Part shown: positions 25,872-34,347 of the stretch, piece by piece
Layout: each line of letters starts with the position of its first letter
Position numbering within the stretch: the stretch's first letter is position 1
NCBI RefSeq assembly: GCF_900142035.1
Contig: NZ_FQZI01000002.1
Coordinates: 62,001-126,000, forward strand
Direction: 5' to 3'
Origin: Flavobacterium terrae
Lineage (GTDB): Bacteria > Bacteroidota > Bacteroidia > Flavobacteriales > Flavobacteriaceae
DNA: 64,000 bases
Program-made: the position numbers and the translations under genes
The notes under the pieces: model-generated
The model's database searches: none
What the model was told of the DNA's origin: nothing
What the model saw: the letters and a program-made list of their open reading frames with translations, nothing else

Positions 25872-26786
25872 ATGCCTTTTTTTTCAATCATAATTCCACT
25901 GTATAACAAAGATAAGTTCATTCAAAATACACTTAAAAGTGTTTTAAGTCAATCTTTCTCTGATTTTGAAATCATCATTGTGAATGACGGTTCGACTGAT
26001 AGTAGTGAAGAAAAGGTCTTAAATTTTGAGGATCCAAGAATAGAATACTTTTATAAAGAAAATGAAGGTGTTTCAAAAGCTAGAAATTTTGGAATAGAAA
26101 AAGCTACCTCAAATTATATTTGCTTTTTAGATGCTGATGATTATTGGTATTCAACTTTTTTGACTGAGTTTCACAAAACAATTAAAAATTATCCTGAACA
26201 AAAAATTTTCTCATGTGCTATTGAAATTCAAACTTCAAAAACAAAATATCCAGCTATTTATTCTATTGATATTGAAAAGAGTGAACAATTAGTAAATTAT
26301 TTTGAAGCTAGCTTAAAACAATCTATAATATGTACATCAGGCATAATAATACATAAGTCAGTTTTTGAAAAAACTGAGGGTTTTAATCAGAAACTTAAAA
26401 CTGGTGAAGACACTGATCTTTGGATTAGGATTGGACTACATTATCCCATATTATTCATTAATAAAATTTTAGTTTGCTATATTTTTGACGAAAAAGGATT
26501 ATCAAGACAACAAAAAAACTTTGAGAGAAGCTTAAACTATTCTGACTTTTCAGAATTAGAAAAAAGTGACCCTAAATTAAAAACATTTTTAGACTACAAC
26601 CGATTTTCTGATGCAATTAAGGCTAAAATTTATGGAAATAAAAAACATTTCTATTTGATGTATTCACAAATAAACGAGAAAAATCTACCTTTAAAAAAGA
26701 GAATCTTGTTAAAGTTTCCTTCATTTATACTAAAAACATTGATTAAATTGCAAAAAGTATTTAACTCAAAATCATTTTTTAAATAA
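25872..26786 (+). CDS. Glycosyltransferase family 2
   Basis: Second GT-A transferase of the locus. Seen: FSIIIPLYNKDKFI at the start, FEIIIVNDGSTDSS near residue 33, the KARNFGIEKA segment and the D-x-D region ICFLDADDYW near 85, then TGEDTDLWIRIGL near 175, the ED motif that supplies the catalytic base. All conserved elements of GT2 are present in 304 residues. It is directly downstream of the previous GT2 and overlaps the end of the convergent FdtA-like gene by 15 bases (26772-26786). Confidence 0.92.
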   Translation: MPFFSIIIPLYNKDKFIQNTLKSVLSQSFSDFEIIIVNDGSTDSSEEKVLNFEDPRIEYFYKENEGVSKARNFGIEKATSNYICFLDADDYWYSTFLTEFHKTIKNYPEQKIFSCAIEIQTSKTKYPAIYSIDIEKSEQLVNYFEASLKQSIICTSGIIIHKSVFEKTEGFNQKLKTGEDTDLWIRIGLHYPILFINKILVCYIFDEKGLSRQQKNFERSLNYSDFSELEKSDPKLKTFLDYNRFSDAIKAKIYGNKKHFYLMYSQINEKNLPLKKRILLKFPSFILKTLIKLQKVFNSKSFFK

Positions 26787-27182
26787 TCTGAATTCTTTAT
26801 ATTCTCGAATATAATCAGATTCTTTATACTCTCCAGACGATAATACTAAACATACAGAACCTGATGAAAAATTTTCAAGTTCACGCCATATTCCAGTTGG
26901 AATTAACAGGCCTTGATTGGGTCTGTTTAAAGTAACTGTTATTTTACTTTTTCCATCTTTTAAGATAACATCAAAACTACCACTCAATGAAATTAAAAAC
27001 TCCTGTTGTTTAATGTGTGCATGACCTCCTCTTTTGGATCCACTTGGAACATCAAACAAGTAATACACTCTTTTAAATTCAAATGGGACAGTATTTCCTT
27101 CTATTACAGAAAGATTCCCTCTCCTATCAGCAATTTTAGGTATTTCAATAATCTGTATATTATCTATTGTGTTTTTATTCAT
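26772..27182 (-). CDS. fdtA: dTDP-sugar 3,4-ketoisomerase (FdtA/WxcM-like cupin)
   Basis: Small cupin converting dTDP-4-keto-6-deoxyglucose to the 3-keto isomer, the step before 3-amino sugars such as Fuc3N or Qui3N. Seen: PKIADRRGNLSVIEGN at the start, RVYYLFDVPSGSKRGGHAH near residue 45 with the catalytic His pair, then QEFLISLSGSFDVILKDG and a C-terminal SSGEYKESDYIR. The 136 residues match FdtA/QdtA. The stereochemical outcome (galacto or gluco) cannot be read. It overlaps the upstream glycosyltransferase by 8 bases, so both are on one transcript. Confidence 0.86.
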   Translation of the reverse strand: MNKNTIDNIQIIEIPKIADRRGNLSVIEGNTVPFEFKRVYYLFDVPSGSKRGGHAHIKQQEFLISLSGSFDVILKDGKSKITVTLNRPNQGLLIPTGIWRELENFSSGSVCLVLSSGEYKESDYIREYKEFRLFKK

Positions 27183-28275
27183 TTTCTAAAATGTCTTGCC
27201 AATTTTTACTTACGCACTCCAAAGATAAGTGCTTTATGGTTTCTTTAGCATTTGCTTTACAATTTTGATATAATACCTCATCATTAATCATTCTATCCAT
27301 AGCTTGAGCCAGTTTTTCGGAATCATGATTTTCAACTAACAACCCATTAACTTCATTAATGATAATTTCTGCAGGTCCAGATTTACAATTAACTGAAACT
27401 ACTGGTGTATTCAATGCTAATGATTCTAAAAGTACTGTAGGGAAACCTTCATAATTACTTGACAACACTGTAAAGATAGCATTTTTAACATAAGGAAAAG
27501 GGTTAGTTTTTTTATCAAAAAACAAAATTGATTCAGATAGTTTCAGACTACTAACCAGATTCTTTAAATATTGCTTATCCTTTCCATCACCTAAAATAAG
27601 TAGTTGAATTCCTTTTTCTGACAAACTAGATTTTGCATAACTATTAATTAATAATGACAAGTTTTTAACTTCATCATCCAATCTACCGTAAACTAAAATA
27701 TAATTTCCTTGAATCTGATATTCTTCTGAGAAGTGACTAATTTTATCAAAATCTATCGGATTGTATAAAACACAAGTGTTTTTATAACTATATTGTTTCT
27801 TAACTTGTTGTTCTATTTCCTTAGAGACACAAACGAATAATTTAGATTTTGTATATAATCTCTTTGCGATCCATTTTATTCTAGGAAAATATAACGCAAC
27901 TTTATAACTATGGACTATAAAAATAACTTTAGAAACATTATATAAAAATAGATTGAATAGTATTTCAGTTACCGTTTTTGTTCTTGTTCTGTTGTCTATT
28001 ATGAGTTCAAAATTCTGTTCTTTTAAATATTTCTTTAAAACAAAAAAACGATTAATTTTCCCAAAAACAGAATCATTTTTCTCCTTCAGAAAACCCATAT
28101 TGAATAACTCACCCTGATATTCAAACTCAATATTGTTCAAAACAGTAACAATATGGACTTCATACTCTAAGTTTACAAGAATTTTTGATAGTGTTGCTAC
28201 AAATCTTTCGGCTCCACCATTTGCTAATGAAGTAGTTACTAATAAAACCTTCTTTTTTGTTTTTTTGATAGTCAT
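27175..28275 (-). CDS. Glycosyltransferase family 4 (GT-B)
   Basis: Retaining GT-B enzyme of the polysaccharide locus. The N-terminal domain starts KKVLLVTTSLANGGAERFVATL, the glycine-rich acceptor loop. The C-terminal domain shows ILVYGRLDDEVKNLSLLI near residue 187 and SSNYEGFPTVLLESLALNTPVV near 275, which includes the E-x7-E motif. The 366 residues are complete. Read leftwards and overlapping fdtA by 8 bases. Divergent from the next glycosyltransferase, with only 40 bases between the start codons as a shared promoter space. Confidence 0.93.
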   Translation of the reverse strand: MTIKKTKKKVLLVTTSLANGGAERFVATLSKILVNLEYEVHIVTVLNNIEFEYQGELFNMGFLKEKNDSVFGKINRFFVLKKYLKEQNFELIIDNRTRTKTVTEILFNLFLYNVSKVIFIVHSYKVALYFPRIKWIAKRLYTKSKLFVCVSKEIEQQVKKQYSYKNTCVLYNPIDFDKISHFSEEYQIQGNYILVYGRLDDEVKNLSLLINSYAKSSLSEKGIQLLILGDGKDKQYLKNLVSSLKLSESILFFDKKTNPFPYVKNAIFTVLSSNYEGFPTVLLESLALNTPVVSVNCKSGPAEIIINEVNGLLVENHDSEKLAQAMDRMINDEVLYQNCKANAKETIKHLSLECVSKNWQDILENE

Positions 28276-28315
28276 CTAAAAAAAATGTAGATATATTTGA
28301 CAAATATAACAATAT

Positions 28316-29449
28316 ATGAAAATACTATTAGTAGGAGAATACAGTCGTTTGCACAATTCGTTAAAAGAAGGATTGTTAACATTAGGACACAAAGTATATT
28401 TAAATGGACTAAACGACGGCTTTAAAAATTATCCTATTGATTTTGAAATAAAACGAAAATGGAATTCAGGATTGTTAAGAAAACTAAAAATCCTTATTAA
28501 TAAAGTTTCTGGTTTTGACATTTCATCATATTTAACATATCTTCAGGTTAAAAATAACTTGTCAAAATTTAGTGGATTCGATATAGTTCAATTAATCAAT
28601 GAAAATAGTTTTTTGTGTCAACCCAAACATGAAAAAAAAATTATTAACCTTCTAAAAAATAATAACAAAAAAATATTCTTGCTTTCTTGTGGAGATGACT
28701 ATTCATCAGTAAAATATTATTTTGAAAATAGAAATCAATCATCAATTTTGACTCCTTTTTTAGAAGAAAAAGTAAATAAGAAAGAATATTCTCCAGTATT
28801 AAAATATTTAGAAAAAGACTATAAAAATCTTCATGACTTTCTATTCAAAAAAATAGAAGGTGTAATTGCAAGCGATTTAGATTATCATTTTCCATTACTA
28901 AACAATCCAAAATATATTGGATTAGTTCCAAATCCTATTAATTCAGATAAAATTGAATTTATTAAAAATTCAATAAATAATAAAATCATAATCTTTCTAG
29001 GTATCAACATTAACACTTATACAAAAAAAGGGATTGACTATTTTGAGAAAGCCTTAGAAATTATCAAAGTCAAATATTCCCAAAAAATCGAAATAATTAT
29101 TACAAAAAATATCCCTTATGCCGATTATATAAATCATTATAATAACTGCCATATACTTTTAGATCAAGTTTATGCTAAAGACCAAGGATATAACGCACTA
29201 GAGGCTATGGCAAAAGGGAAAGTGGTTTTTACAGGAGCTGGATATGACTTCATGAAGCATTACAATCTTAAAGAAAGAGTGGCAATACATGCTAAAGATG
29301 ATGTTGAATATTTAGTTAATGAACTTAGTTTTTTAATTGAAAATCCTAATGAGATAATTAGGATTCAAAAAAATGCTAGGTTATTTATTGAGAAGGAGCA
29401 TAATTATATTATAACAGCATCTAATTACTTAAAGTTTTGGGGAAATTAA
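28316..29449 (+). CDS. Glycosyltransferase (GT-B type)
   Basis: GT-B-like transferase, more divergent than its neighbour. The N-terminus MKILLVGEYSRLHNSLKEGL begins the acceptor domain. The C-terminal half has IIIFLGININTYTKKGIDYF near residue 222, then DQVYAKDQGYNALEAMAKGKVVFTG near 283 with the E-x-nucleotide-binding glutamate. I expect it to act on a polysaccharide precursor, but the donor is unknown. It converges with the wzx flippase gene, with 5 bases between their stops. Confidence 0.82.
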   Translation: MKILLVGEYSRLHNSLKEGLLTLGHKVYLNGLNDGFKNYPIDFEIKRKWNSGLLRKLKILINKVSGFDISSYLTYLQVKNNLSKFSGFDIVQLINENSFLCQPKHEKKIINLLKNNNKKIFLLSCGDDYSSVKYYFENRNQSSILTPFLEEKVNKKEYSPVLKYLEKDYKNLHDFLFKKIEGVIASDLDYHFPLLNNPKYIGLVPNPINSDKIEFIKNSINNKIIIFLGININTYTKKGIDYFEKALEIIKVKYSQKIEIIITKNIPYADYINHYNNCHILLDQVYAKDQGYNALEAMAKGKVVFTGAGYDFMKHYNLKERVAIHAKDDVEYLVNELSFLIENPNEIIRIQKNARLFIEKEHNYIITASNYLKFWGN

Positions 29450-29454
29450 TTATC

Positions 29455-30732
29455 TTAGAACAAACACCTTCTAAAATATATACCCAAAACAATAGTATAA
29501 ATAAAATATGTAAAAGCGTGAGCTAATACTACCCCTTCTACTTCAAAAAATGAAGTAAAACAAAAACTAGAAACAAGTAAAATACTTAAAGAGAAAACTT
29601 CAGTAATAATAAATGCTTTGGTCATTTTTTTAGCAAAAAACTGAAGAGCCAATATCCAAGATATTGTTTTTAGAAAATCACCTATAATTTGCCAAAAAAA
29701 CAACTGAGAAACTGGTTTAAAATCCTCAGTAAACAAAATAGAGATTAGAATATCTTTTAACAAAAACAACAAAATCAAACCTATACCAAAAATGGGCAAT
29801 ACTTTTTTATAAAAATCATATAATACATCTCTTGTTTCTACACTATTTTGTGCTGAAACTAATTTTGGATAATAATAAACCGTGAGAAGTGTATTCATAA
29901 AAAGTAAATAATATGAAGATATTCTAGACATTGCTTCCCAATAACCAGCTTGATCAATTCCTTGATTTTCAATAAGATTATTTCTAATTAACAACATAAC
30001 TAAAGGGCCTAAAACTCCAGAAACTAAAGCCATCAAAAAATAATGCAACAAGTTTTTAATCAACTTTAAATCAAAAATTTTAATGCTTATATGTTTTAAC
30101 AAAGACAACTTACTGACTAAGAAGTAAAGACTCACGAAAAACAGCAATGAAGGAGCTATGATTATAGAAAGTACAGCACCAAATACATTATATTTTAAAA
30201 CAAAAAAAATTGTTATCAACAATCCAGTAATGTTACCTATGATGTTGATGTACATTATCTTTTTAAATTCTCCTAAACCATTTATAATAGCATTCAAATA
30301 AATAGATGAAATATATAAAGGAGAAATAAATCCTAAAATTTTAAATAAATACGAAAAATCATAGCCATCAAAAACAATTGAATTCCAATAATCAGCAAAG
30401 CAAAAAAGTAATATCCCAAAAAAAACAGAAACGCCAATAATGCATAAAAAAAGAGTAGAAAAAATTTTTTTTAATTCATAACTTGATTCTTTATTTTCAG
30501 TAACATATTTTATGATTCCATTTTGAAAACCTAAAGATGAAATACTATCGAATGAAGCTAAAAAATTTCTAAAATTTCCAATCAAAGCCATTCCAGAAGG
30601 TCCAACATAAATCGCTAAAATCTTTGATGTAATTAAACCAACACCAATTTTAGTAAATACGTTTATACTATTTAAGGAAGAAATCTTAAACAGTTCTGAA
30701 GAAATTATTTTTTTGAAAAAACTCAAGATCAA
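29455..30732 (-). CDS. wzx: O-antigen flippase (Wzx, polysaccharide transporter family)
   Basis: Integral membrane protein moving the lipid-linked oligosaccharide across the inner membrane. About 12 hydrophobic segments lie in 425 residues. The N-terminal part KIGVGLITSKILAIYVGPSGMALIGNFRNF near residue 30 is characteristic of O-antigen translocases of the MATE/MOP superfamily. No Wzy polymerase or chain-length gene is seen in the window. The start overlaps the stop of the aminotransferase by 4 bases, so it is translationally coupled to it. Confidence 0.9.
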   Translation of the reverse strand: MILSFFKKIISSELFKISSLNSINVFTKIGVGLITSKILAIYVGPSGMALIGNFRNFLASFDSISSLGFQNGIIKYVTENKESSYELKKIFSTLFLCIIGVSVFFGILLFCFADYWNSIVFDGYDFSYLFKILGFISPLYISSIYLNAIINGLGEFKKIMYINIIGNITGLLITIFFVLKYNVFGAVLSIIIAPSLLFFVSLYFLVSKLSLLKHISIKIFDLKLIKNLLHYFLMALVSGVLGPLVMLLIRNNLIENQGIDQAGYWEAMSRISSYYLLFMNTLLTVYYYPKLVSAQNSVETRDVLYDFYKKVLPIFGIGLILLFLLKDILISILFTEDFKPVSQLFFWQIIGDFLKTISWILALQFFAKKMTKAFIITEVFSLSILLVSSFCFTSFFEVEGVVLAHAFTYFIYTIVLGIYFRRCLF

Positions 30733-31808
30733 TAATTGTTTAAAACCTCAATCACTTTACTTACCTCATCATCAGTCATAACTGGGCTCATTGGCAAACT
30801 CAACACTTCTTTGTGAATTTTTTCAGTTATTGGAAAAGATAAATCATTCCATTCCTTTAAAGCTTTTTGTTTATGAGGTGGCACTGGATAATGAATTAAA
30901 GTATGAACACCATTATTAAATAGATAGGCCTGTAATTCCTCACGGTTATCAGTTCGAATTACAAACAAATGAAAAACATGATTATTTATATCTAAACAAG
31001 ATGGTAATTTAATTTTTTCATTCTTAATTTCTGAAAGATAACGTTTAGCTACTACTCGTCTTTTCTCATTTTCAAAAAACAAATTAGGTAACTTACAACT
31101 TAAAAAAGCAGCTTGAAGTTCGTCTAAACGAGAATTAAACCCTATTAGTTCATTGTAATACTTTTTTTCTGAACCATAGTTTCTAAGCTTTAAAATTGTA
31201 TTTGATAATTTTTCATCATTTGTTACAATTGCTCCACCATCTCCTATTGCTCCTAAATTTTTACCAGGATAAAAACTAAATGTACGTGTATGACTGCCTT
31301 TAAAATTTAATCCATGAGCTTGAGCACAATCTTCTACAATTAATAAATCATACTTAAATCCAATTTCAATAATTTCATCCATATTAGCCAATTGGCCATA
31401 CAAATGAACTACCAAAATCCCTTTTGTTTTAGTAGAAATTTTTTCTTCGATTAATTTAGGATTAATATTATAACTTTCAATATCTGGCTCAACTAACACA
31501 GGAACTAATCCAGCATGTAAAATTCCAAGAATAGAAGCAATGTAAGTATTTGCTGGAACTATAATTTCATCTCCTTTTTGCAAATTTCCATTTTCTATAT
31601 AAGCAAGAAATGATAGGGTTATAGCATCTAATCCGTTTCCAACACCAATACAGTATTTGGAATTACAACAATTAGCAAAATTCTCTTCAAATGCTTTCAC
31701 TTCTTCACCTAATATATACCAGCCACTGTTCATCACCTGCTTCAATTTGTTTTGAAAGGCTTCTTCGTATGGTTTGTTTATTATATTGAGATCTAAAAAT
31801 GAAATCAT
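30729..31808 (-). CDS. fdtB: DegT/DnrJ/EryC1/StrS aminotransferase (FdtB-like)
   Basis: PLP enzyme aminating a 3-keto-dTDP-sugar, the expected partner of the FdtA-like isomerase 3.5 kb away. Seen: VGNGLDAITLSFLAY near residue 58, VEDCAQAHGLNFKG near 157 (the PLP Asp), and TFSFYPGKNLGAIGDGGAIVT near 180 with the Schiff-base Lys in YPGKNLG. C-terminal HLFVIRT and HYPVPPHKQ are typical. The 359 residues are complete. Its first base is shared with the stop codon of the upstream acyltransferase-like gene, giving a coupled acyltransferase-aminotransferase-flippase operon. The symbol is inferred from context. Confidence 0.88.
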   Translation of the reverse strand: MISFLDLNIINKPYEEAFQNKLKQVMNSGWYILGEEVKAFEENFANCCNSKYCIGVGNGLDAITLSFLAYIENGNLQKGDEIIVPANTYIASILGILHAGLVPVLVEPDIESYNINPKLIEEKISTKTKGILVVHLYGQLANMDEIIEIGFKYDLLIVEDCAQAHGLNFKGSHTRTFSFYPGKNLGAIGDGGAIVTNDEKLSNTILKLRNYGSEKKYYNELIGFNSRLDELQAAFLSCKLPNLFFENEKRRVVAKRYLSEIKNEKIKLPSCLDINNHVFHLFVIRTDNREELQAYLFNNGVHTLIHYPVPPHKQKALKEWNDLSFPITEKIHKEVLSLPMSPVMTDDEVSKVIEVLNNY

Positions 31809-32752
31809 TATAAACTTAATTTATATGAATCTTGACTATATATCCTACAACCTAATTCTTCTTTTTGTTTTAACATTCCTTTATTATATTCATCTAAATC
31901 ATTGACAATCCCCATATCAAAAAAAGATTTACCTTCATTTTGAAACTTCTCAATTAAACTAATAAATAAGTAATCTAAAGCTCTTAATGACTCCCCTTTT
32001 TTGGTTGCTGCCCCATATTGTGATTTAATTCCATCTTGTGATTTAAAAATTGTAATGCCTGCAATAATTTCATGATTATCATAAACAGAATATTGCTCAA
32101 TATTATTAGGAAACTTATTTTTTAAATACATAATCTCATCAACACTATGAACAGGTTTAGCGTTGAATTTTTGTTTCAATTTGGGTACTAAAACATTTTG
32201 CCAAAAAGAAGTAAAATCATCTTCATTTATTATTTCTAAACTTAATTTTGAAACTTTATTAAACTGTTTCAATTTACTCTTTGAGATGTTTAACTTTTTT
32301 GAAAAATCCAAAACCAAGTTCATATCTCTTTTGCACAACTGAGCCTTGCTCTTAAATAGGAAATAATCTAATCCTGAAAAACCAGTTTGAGAATAAAACA
32401 AAGATGGTAGTTTTAAAAAAAAAGTTTCCAATCCTTCTTTTTTAAAAAAATTGAGCAGTGAATTATAAATTTGTTCAACATATTCACCACCGCTTTTTTT
32501 CCCTAAAATCAATCCCCCATAAGTCAAACCTTGATGAGAATATAACTCATTCCCTACTCTATTCGCTGGTAAAATTCCAACCAACTTATCCTTCTCATCA
32601 AAAACAAGTAATGAACAATCTTCAAATCGGTCACTATGATATTCCATAAAATCACGATGGAATAAAAAAGTTCCATTCTTTGAATCAGCTACAAATTGAT
32701 TCCAAAGATCATAAAACTTAGACTCGTATTTTTTTATGGTAAATTGACTCAA
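31808..32752 (-). CDS. FemAB/GNAT-like acyltransferase
   Basis: 314 residues with two tandem GNAT-like halves, as in FemAB/methicillin-resistance-type proteins. Seen: GTFLFHRDFMEYHSDRFEDCSLLVFDE near residue 27, YSHQGLTYGGLIL near 67, and in the second half KSQYGAATKKGESLRALDYLFISLIEKF near 245, the region that binds acyl-CoA or aminoacyl-tRNA. Its position upstream of FdtB suggests it might N-acylate the amino sugar, since no LbH-type FdtC is present, but this is inference. First gene of the leftward operon; no perfect promoter box is seen before it. Confidence 0.75.
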   Translation of the reverse strand: MSQFTIKKYESKFYDLWNQFVADSKNGTFLFHRDFMEYHSDRFEDCSLLVFDEKDKLVGILPANRVGNELYSHQGLTYGGLILGKKSGGEYVEQIYNSLLNFFKKEGLETFFLKLPSLFYSQTGFSGLDYFLFKSKAQLCKRDMNLVLDFSKKLNISKSKLKQFNKVSKLSLEIINEDDFTSFWQNVLVPKLKQKFNAKPVHSVDEIMYLKNKFPNNIEQYSVYDNHEIIAGITIFKSQDGIKSQYGAATKKGESLRALDYLFISLIEKFQNEGKSFFDMGIVNDLDEYNKGMLKQKEELGCRIYSQDSYKLSL

Positions 32753-32827
32753 ACTATAATTTTATCCCGAAAGTACATATTTTAAAGCCTATCTACAAAA
32801 TAATTTGAAAGCCTATCTATTTCTTAG

Positions 32828-32835
32828 TACTTTAG
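32828..32835 (+). promoter_or_regulatory. Probable promoter of the SpoU-type methyltransferase
   Basis: TACTTTAG differs from TAnnTTTG at one base and lies 19 bases before the TTG start, the same distance as at other genes here. Confidence 0.35.
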
Positions 32836-32854
32836 CCTTTTAATTTGAATCGTT

Positions 32855-33646
32855 TTGAAAGAAATAACTTCTGTCCAAAATCCTTATATAAAATCTCTAG
32901 CTCTATTACAGGAAAAATCTAAAGAGCGTAAAAAAACTGGAACATTCTTAATTGAAGGAATACGTGAAATTGAATTGGCTTTAAAAGGCGGCTACGAGTT
33001 AGATACGGTTCTTTTCTTACCGGAAATTAATCCAGAAGAACAAATTGTAAAATTAGTTGGATACAAAACGCAACTATTTGAAATTTCTAAAGAAGTCTAT
33101 CAAAAATTAGCCTATCGAGACACTACCGAAGGTGTTTTGGCTGTTGCCAAATCTAAATCTTTTTCATTAGCTGATTTAAAATTACCCAAAAACCCTTTGA
33201 TTTTAGTAGCTGAAGCTCCAGAAAAACCAGGAAACATTGGCGCCATGCTTCGAACAGCAGATGCAGCTAATCTTGATGCTGTTATTATTGCTAACCCAAA
33301 AAGTGATATGTACAACCCTAATATTGTTCGTTCAAGTGTGGGGTGCCTTTTCACTAATCAAATAGCAGTTGGAACTACATCAGAAATCATTACTTTTTTA
33401 AAAGAAAATAAAATTGATTTTTACGCTGCAACTTTACAAAATTCTACAAGTTACCATGTTCAGGATTACACCACACCAACTGCTTTGGTTGTAGGAACAG
33501 AAGCTACAGGATTAAGCCAAGAATGGCGTGATAATGCAACGCAAAATATCATTATTCCAATGCAAGGTGAAATTGACAGTATGAATGTTTCTGTAGCAGC
33601 TGCCATATTAATATTTGAAGCAAAAAGACAACGTAATTTTAAATGA
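32855..33646 (+). CDS. SpoU/TrmH-family RNA 2'-O-methyltransferase (TTG start)
   Basis: SPOUT methyltransferase acting on rRNA or tRNA. The N-terminal 100 residues form a substrate-binding domain of the RlmB type (SVQNPYIKSLALL..RKKTGTFLIEGIREIE). The catalytic domain shows EAPEKPGNIGAMLRTADAA near residue 122, VVGTEATGLS near 212 and the Ser-Asn motif DSMNVSVAAAIL near 241. No ATG precedes the conserved N-terminus in frame, so TTG at 32855 is the start. It overlaps the next gene by 4 bases. Different target from the TrmH at 4.0 kb. Confidence 0.9.
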   Translation: MKEITSVQNPYIKSLALLQEKSKERKKTGTFLIEGIREIELALKGGYELDTVLFLPEINPEEQIVKLVGYKTQLFEISKEVYQKLAYRDTTEGVLAVAKSKSFSLADLKLPKNPLILVAEAPEKPGNIGAMLRTADAANLDAVIIANPKSDMYNPNIVRSSVGCLFTNQIAVGTTSEIITFLKENKIDFYAATLQNSTSYHVQDYTTPTALVVGTEATGLSQEWRDNATQNIIIPMQGEIDSMNVSVAAAILIFEAKRQRNFK

Positions 33647-34347
33647 TAAAAAAAGGTTTACTCCTAATTCTGGTACTTATGTCTTTATTAATAGTTTTCA
33701 GAAAAAAATTAAATGATTGGTATCATAATTTAAAACCGAAATACACTACAGAACAAGTTGTAATCAAACACCAAAAAAGGGTGTTTAATTCACTTAAAAA
33801 CAACTTCGATTTAGCCAAAATTGATTCTGGAAATTTTGAAATGGCCCTTCTAGCTTTTAAGGACTCACAAAAACTGGAACTTTACATTAAAAACCCAAAA
33901 ACTTCTTATCAATTAATAAAAACATACAATTTCACAGCCTTTAGTGGTAAAATTGGTCCGAAATTAAAAAACGGTGACAAACAAATTCCAGAAGGAATTT
34001 ATACTATGGAATATCTTAATCCAAACAGTCGTTACCATCTTTCACTAAAAGTTAGTTACCCTAATGCCTTTGATCTGGAAAAAGCAAAAGCAGATAACAG
34101 ATCCGATTTAGGTGGAGATATTATGATTCATGGAAAAAAAGTCACCATTGGTTGTATTCCAATTGGTGACCAAAACATTGAAGAAGTTTTTACTTTGGCA
34201 GCAAAATCAAGTAATCAAAAATTTCCAATTATTATTTCGCCAACTGACTTTCGTAAAAATTCAAATTTCCCTAATATTGAAAATATTGATTGGGAAAAAG
34301 AACTATATTCAAACATTCAAACCGAACTAGAAAAATACAACACATAA
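33643..34347 (+). CDS. L,D-transpeptidase (YafK-like)
   Basis: Periplasmic YkuD-domain enzyme that crosslinks or remodels peptidoglycan, or ties proteins to it. N-terminal membrane anchor MIKKGLLLILVLMSLLIVF. The catalytic centre is DIMIHGKKVTIGCIPIGD near residue 162, containing the H-G-x(n)-G-C signature with the nucleophilic Cys. The preceding GKIGPKLKNGDKQIPEGIY is the family's substrate-side segment. The 234 residues resemble YafK. It overlaps the previous gene (ATGA) and the next gene (TAATG), so the three form an operon. Confidence 0.88.
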   Translation: MIKKGLLLILVLMSLLIVFRKKLNDWYHNLKPKYTTEQVVIKHQKRVFNSLKNNFDLAKIDSGNFEMALLAFKDSQKLELYIKNPKTSYQLIKTYNFTAFSGKIGPKLKNGDKQIPEGIYTMEYLNPNSRYHLSLKVSYPNAFDLEKAKADNRSDLGGDIMIHGKKVTIGCIPIGDQNIEEVFTLAAKSSNQKFPIIISPTDFRKNSNFPNIENIDWEKELYSNIQTELEKYNT

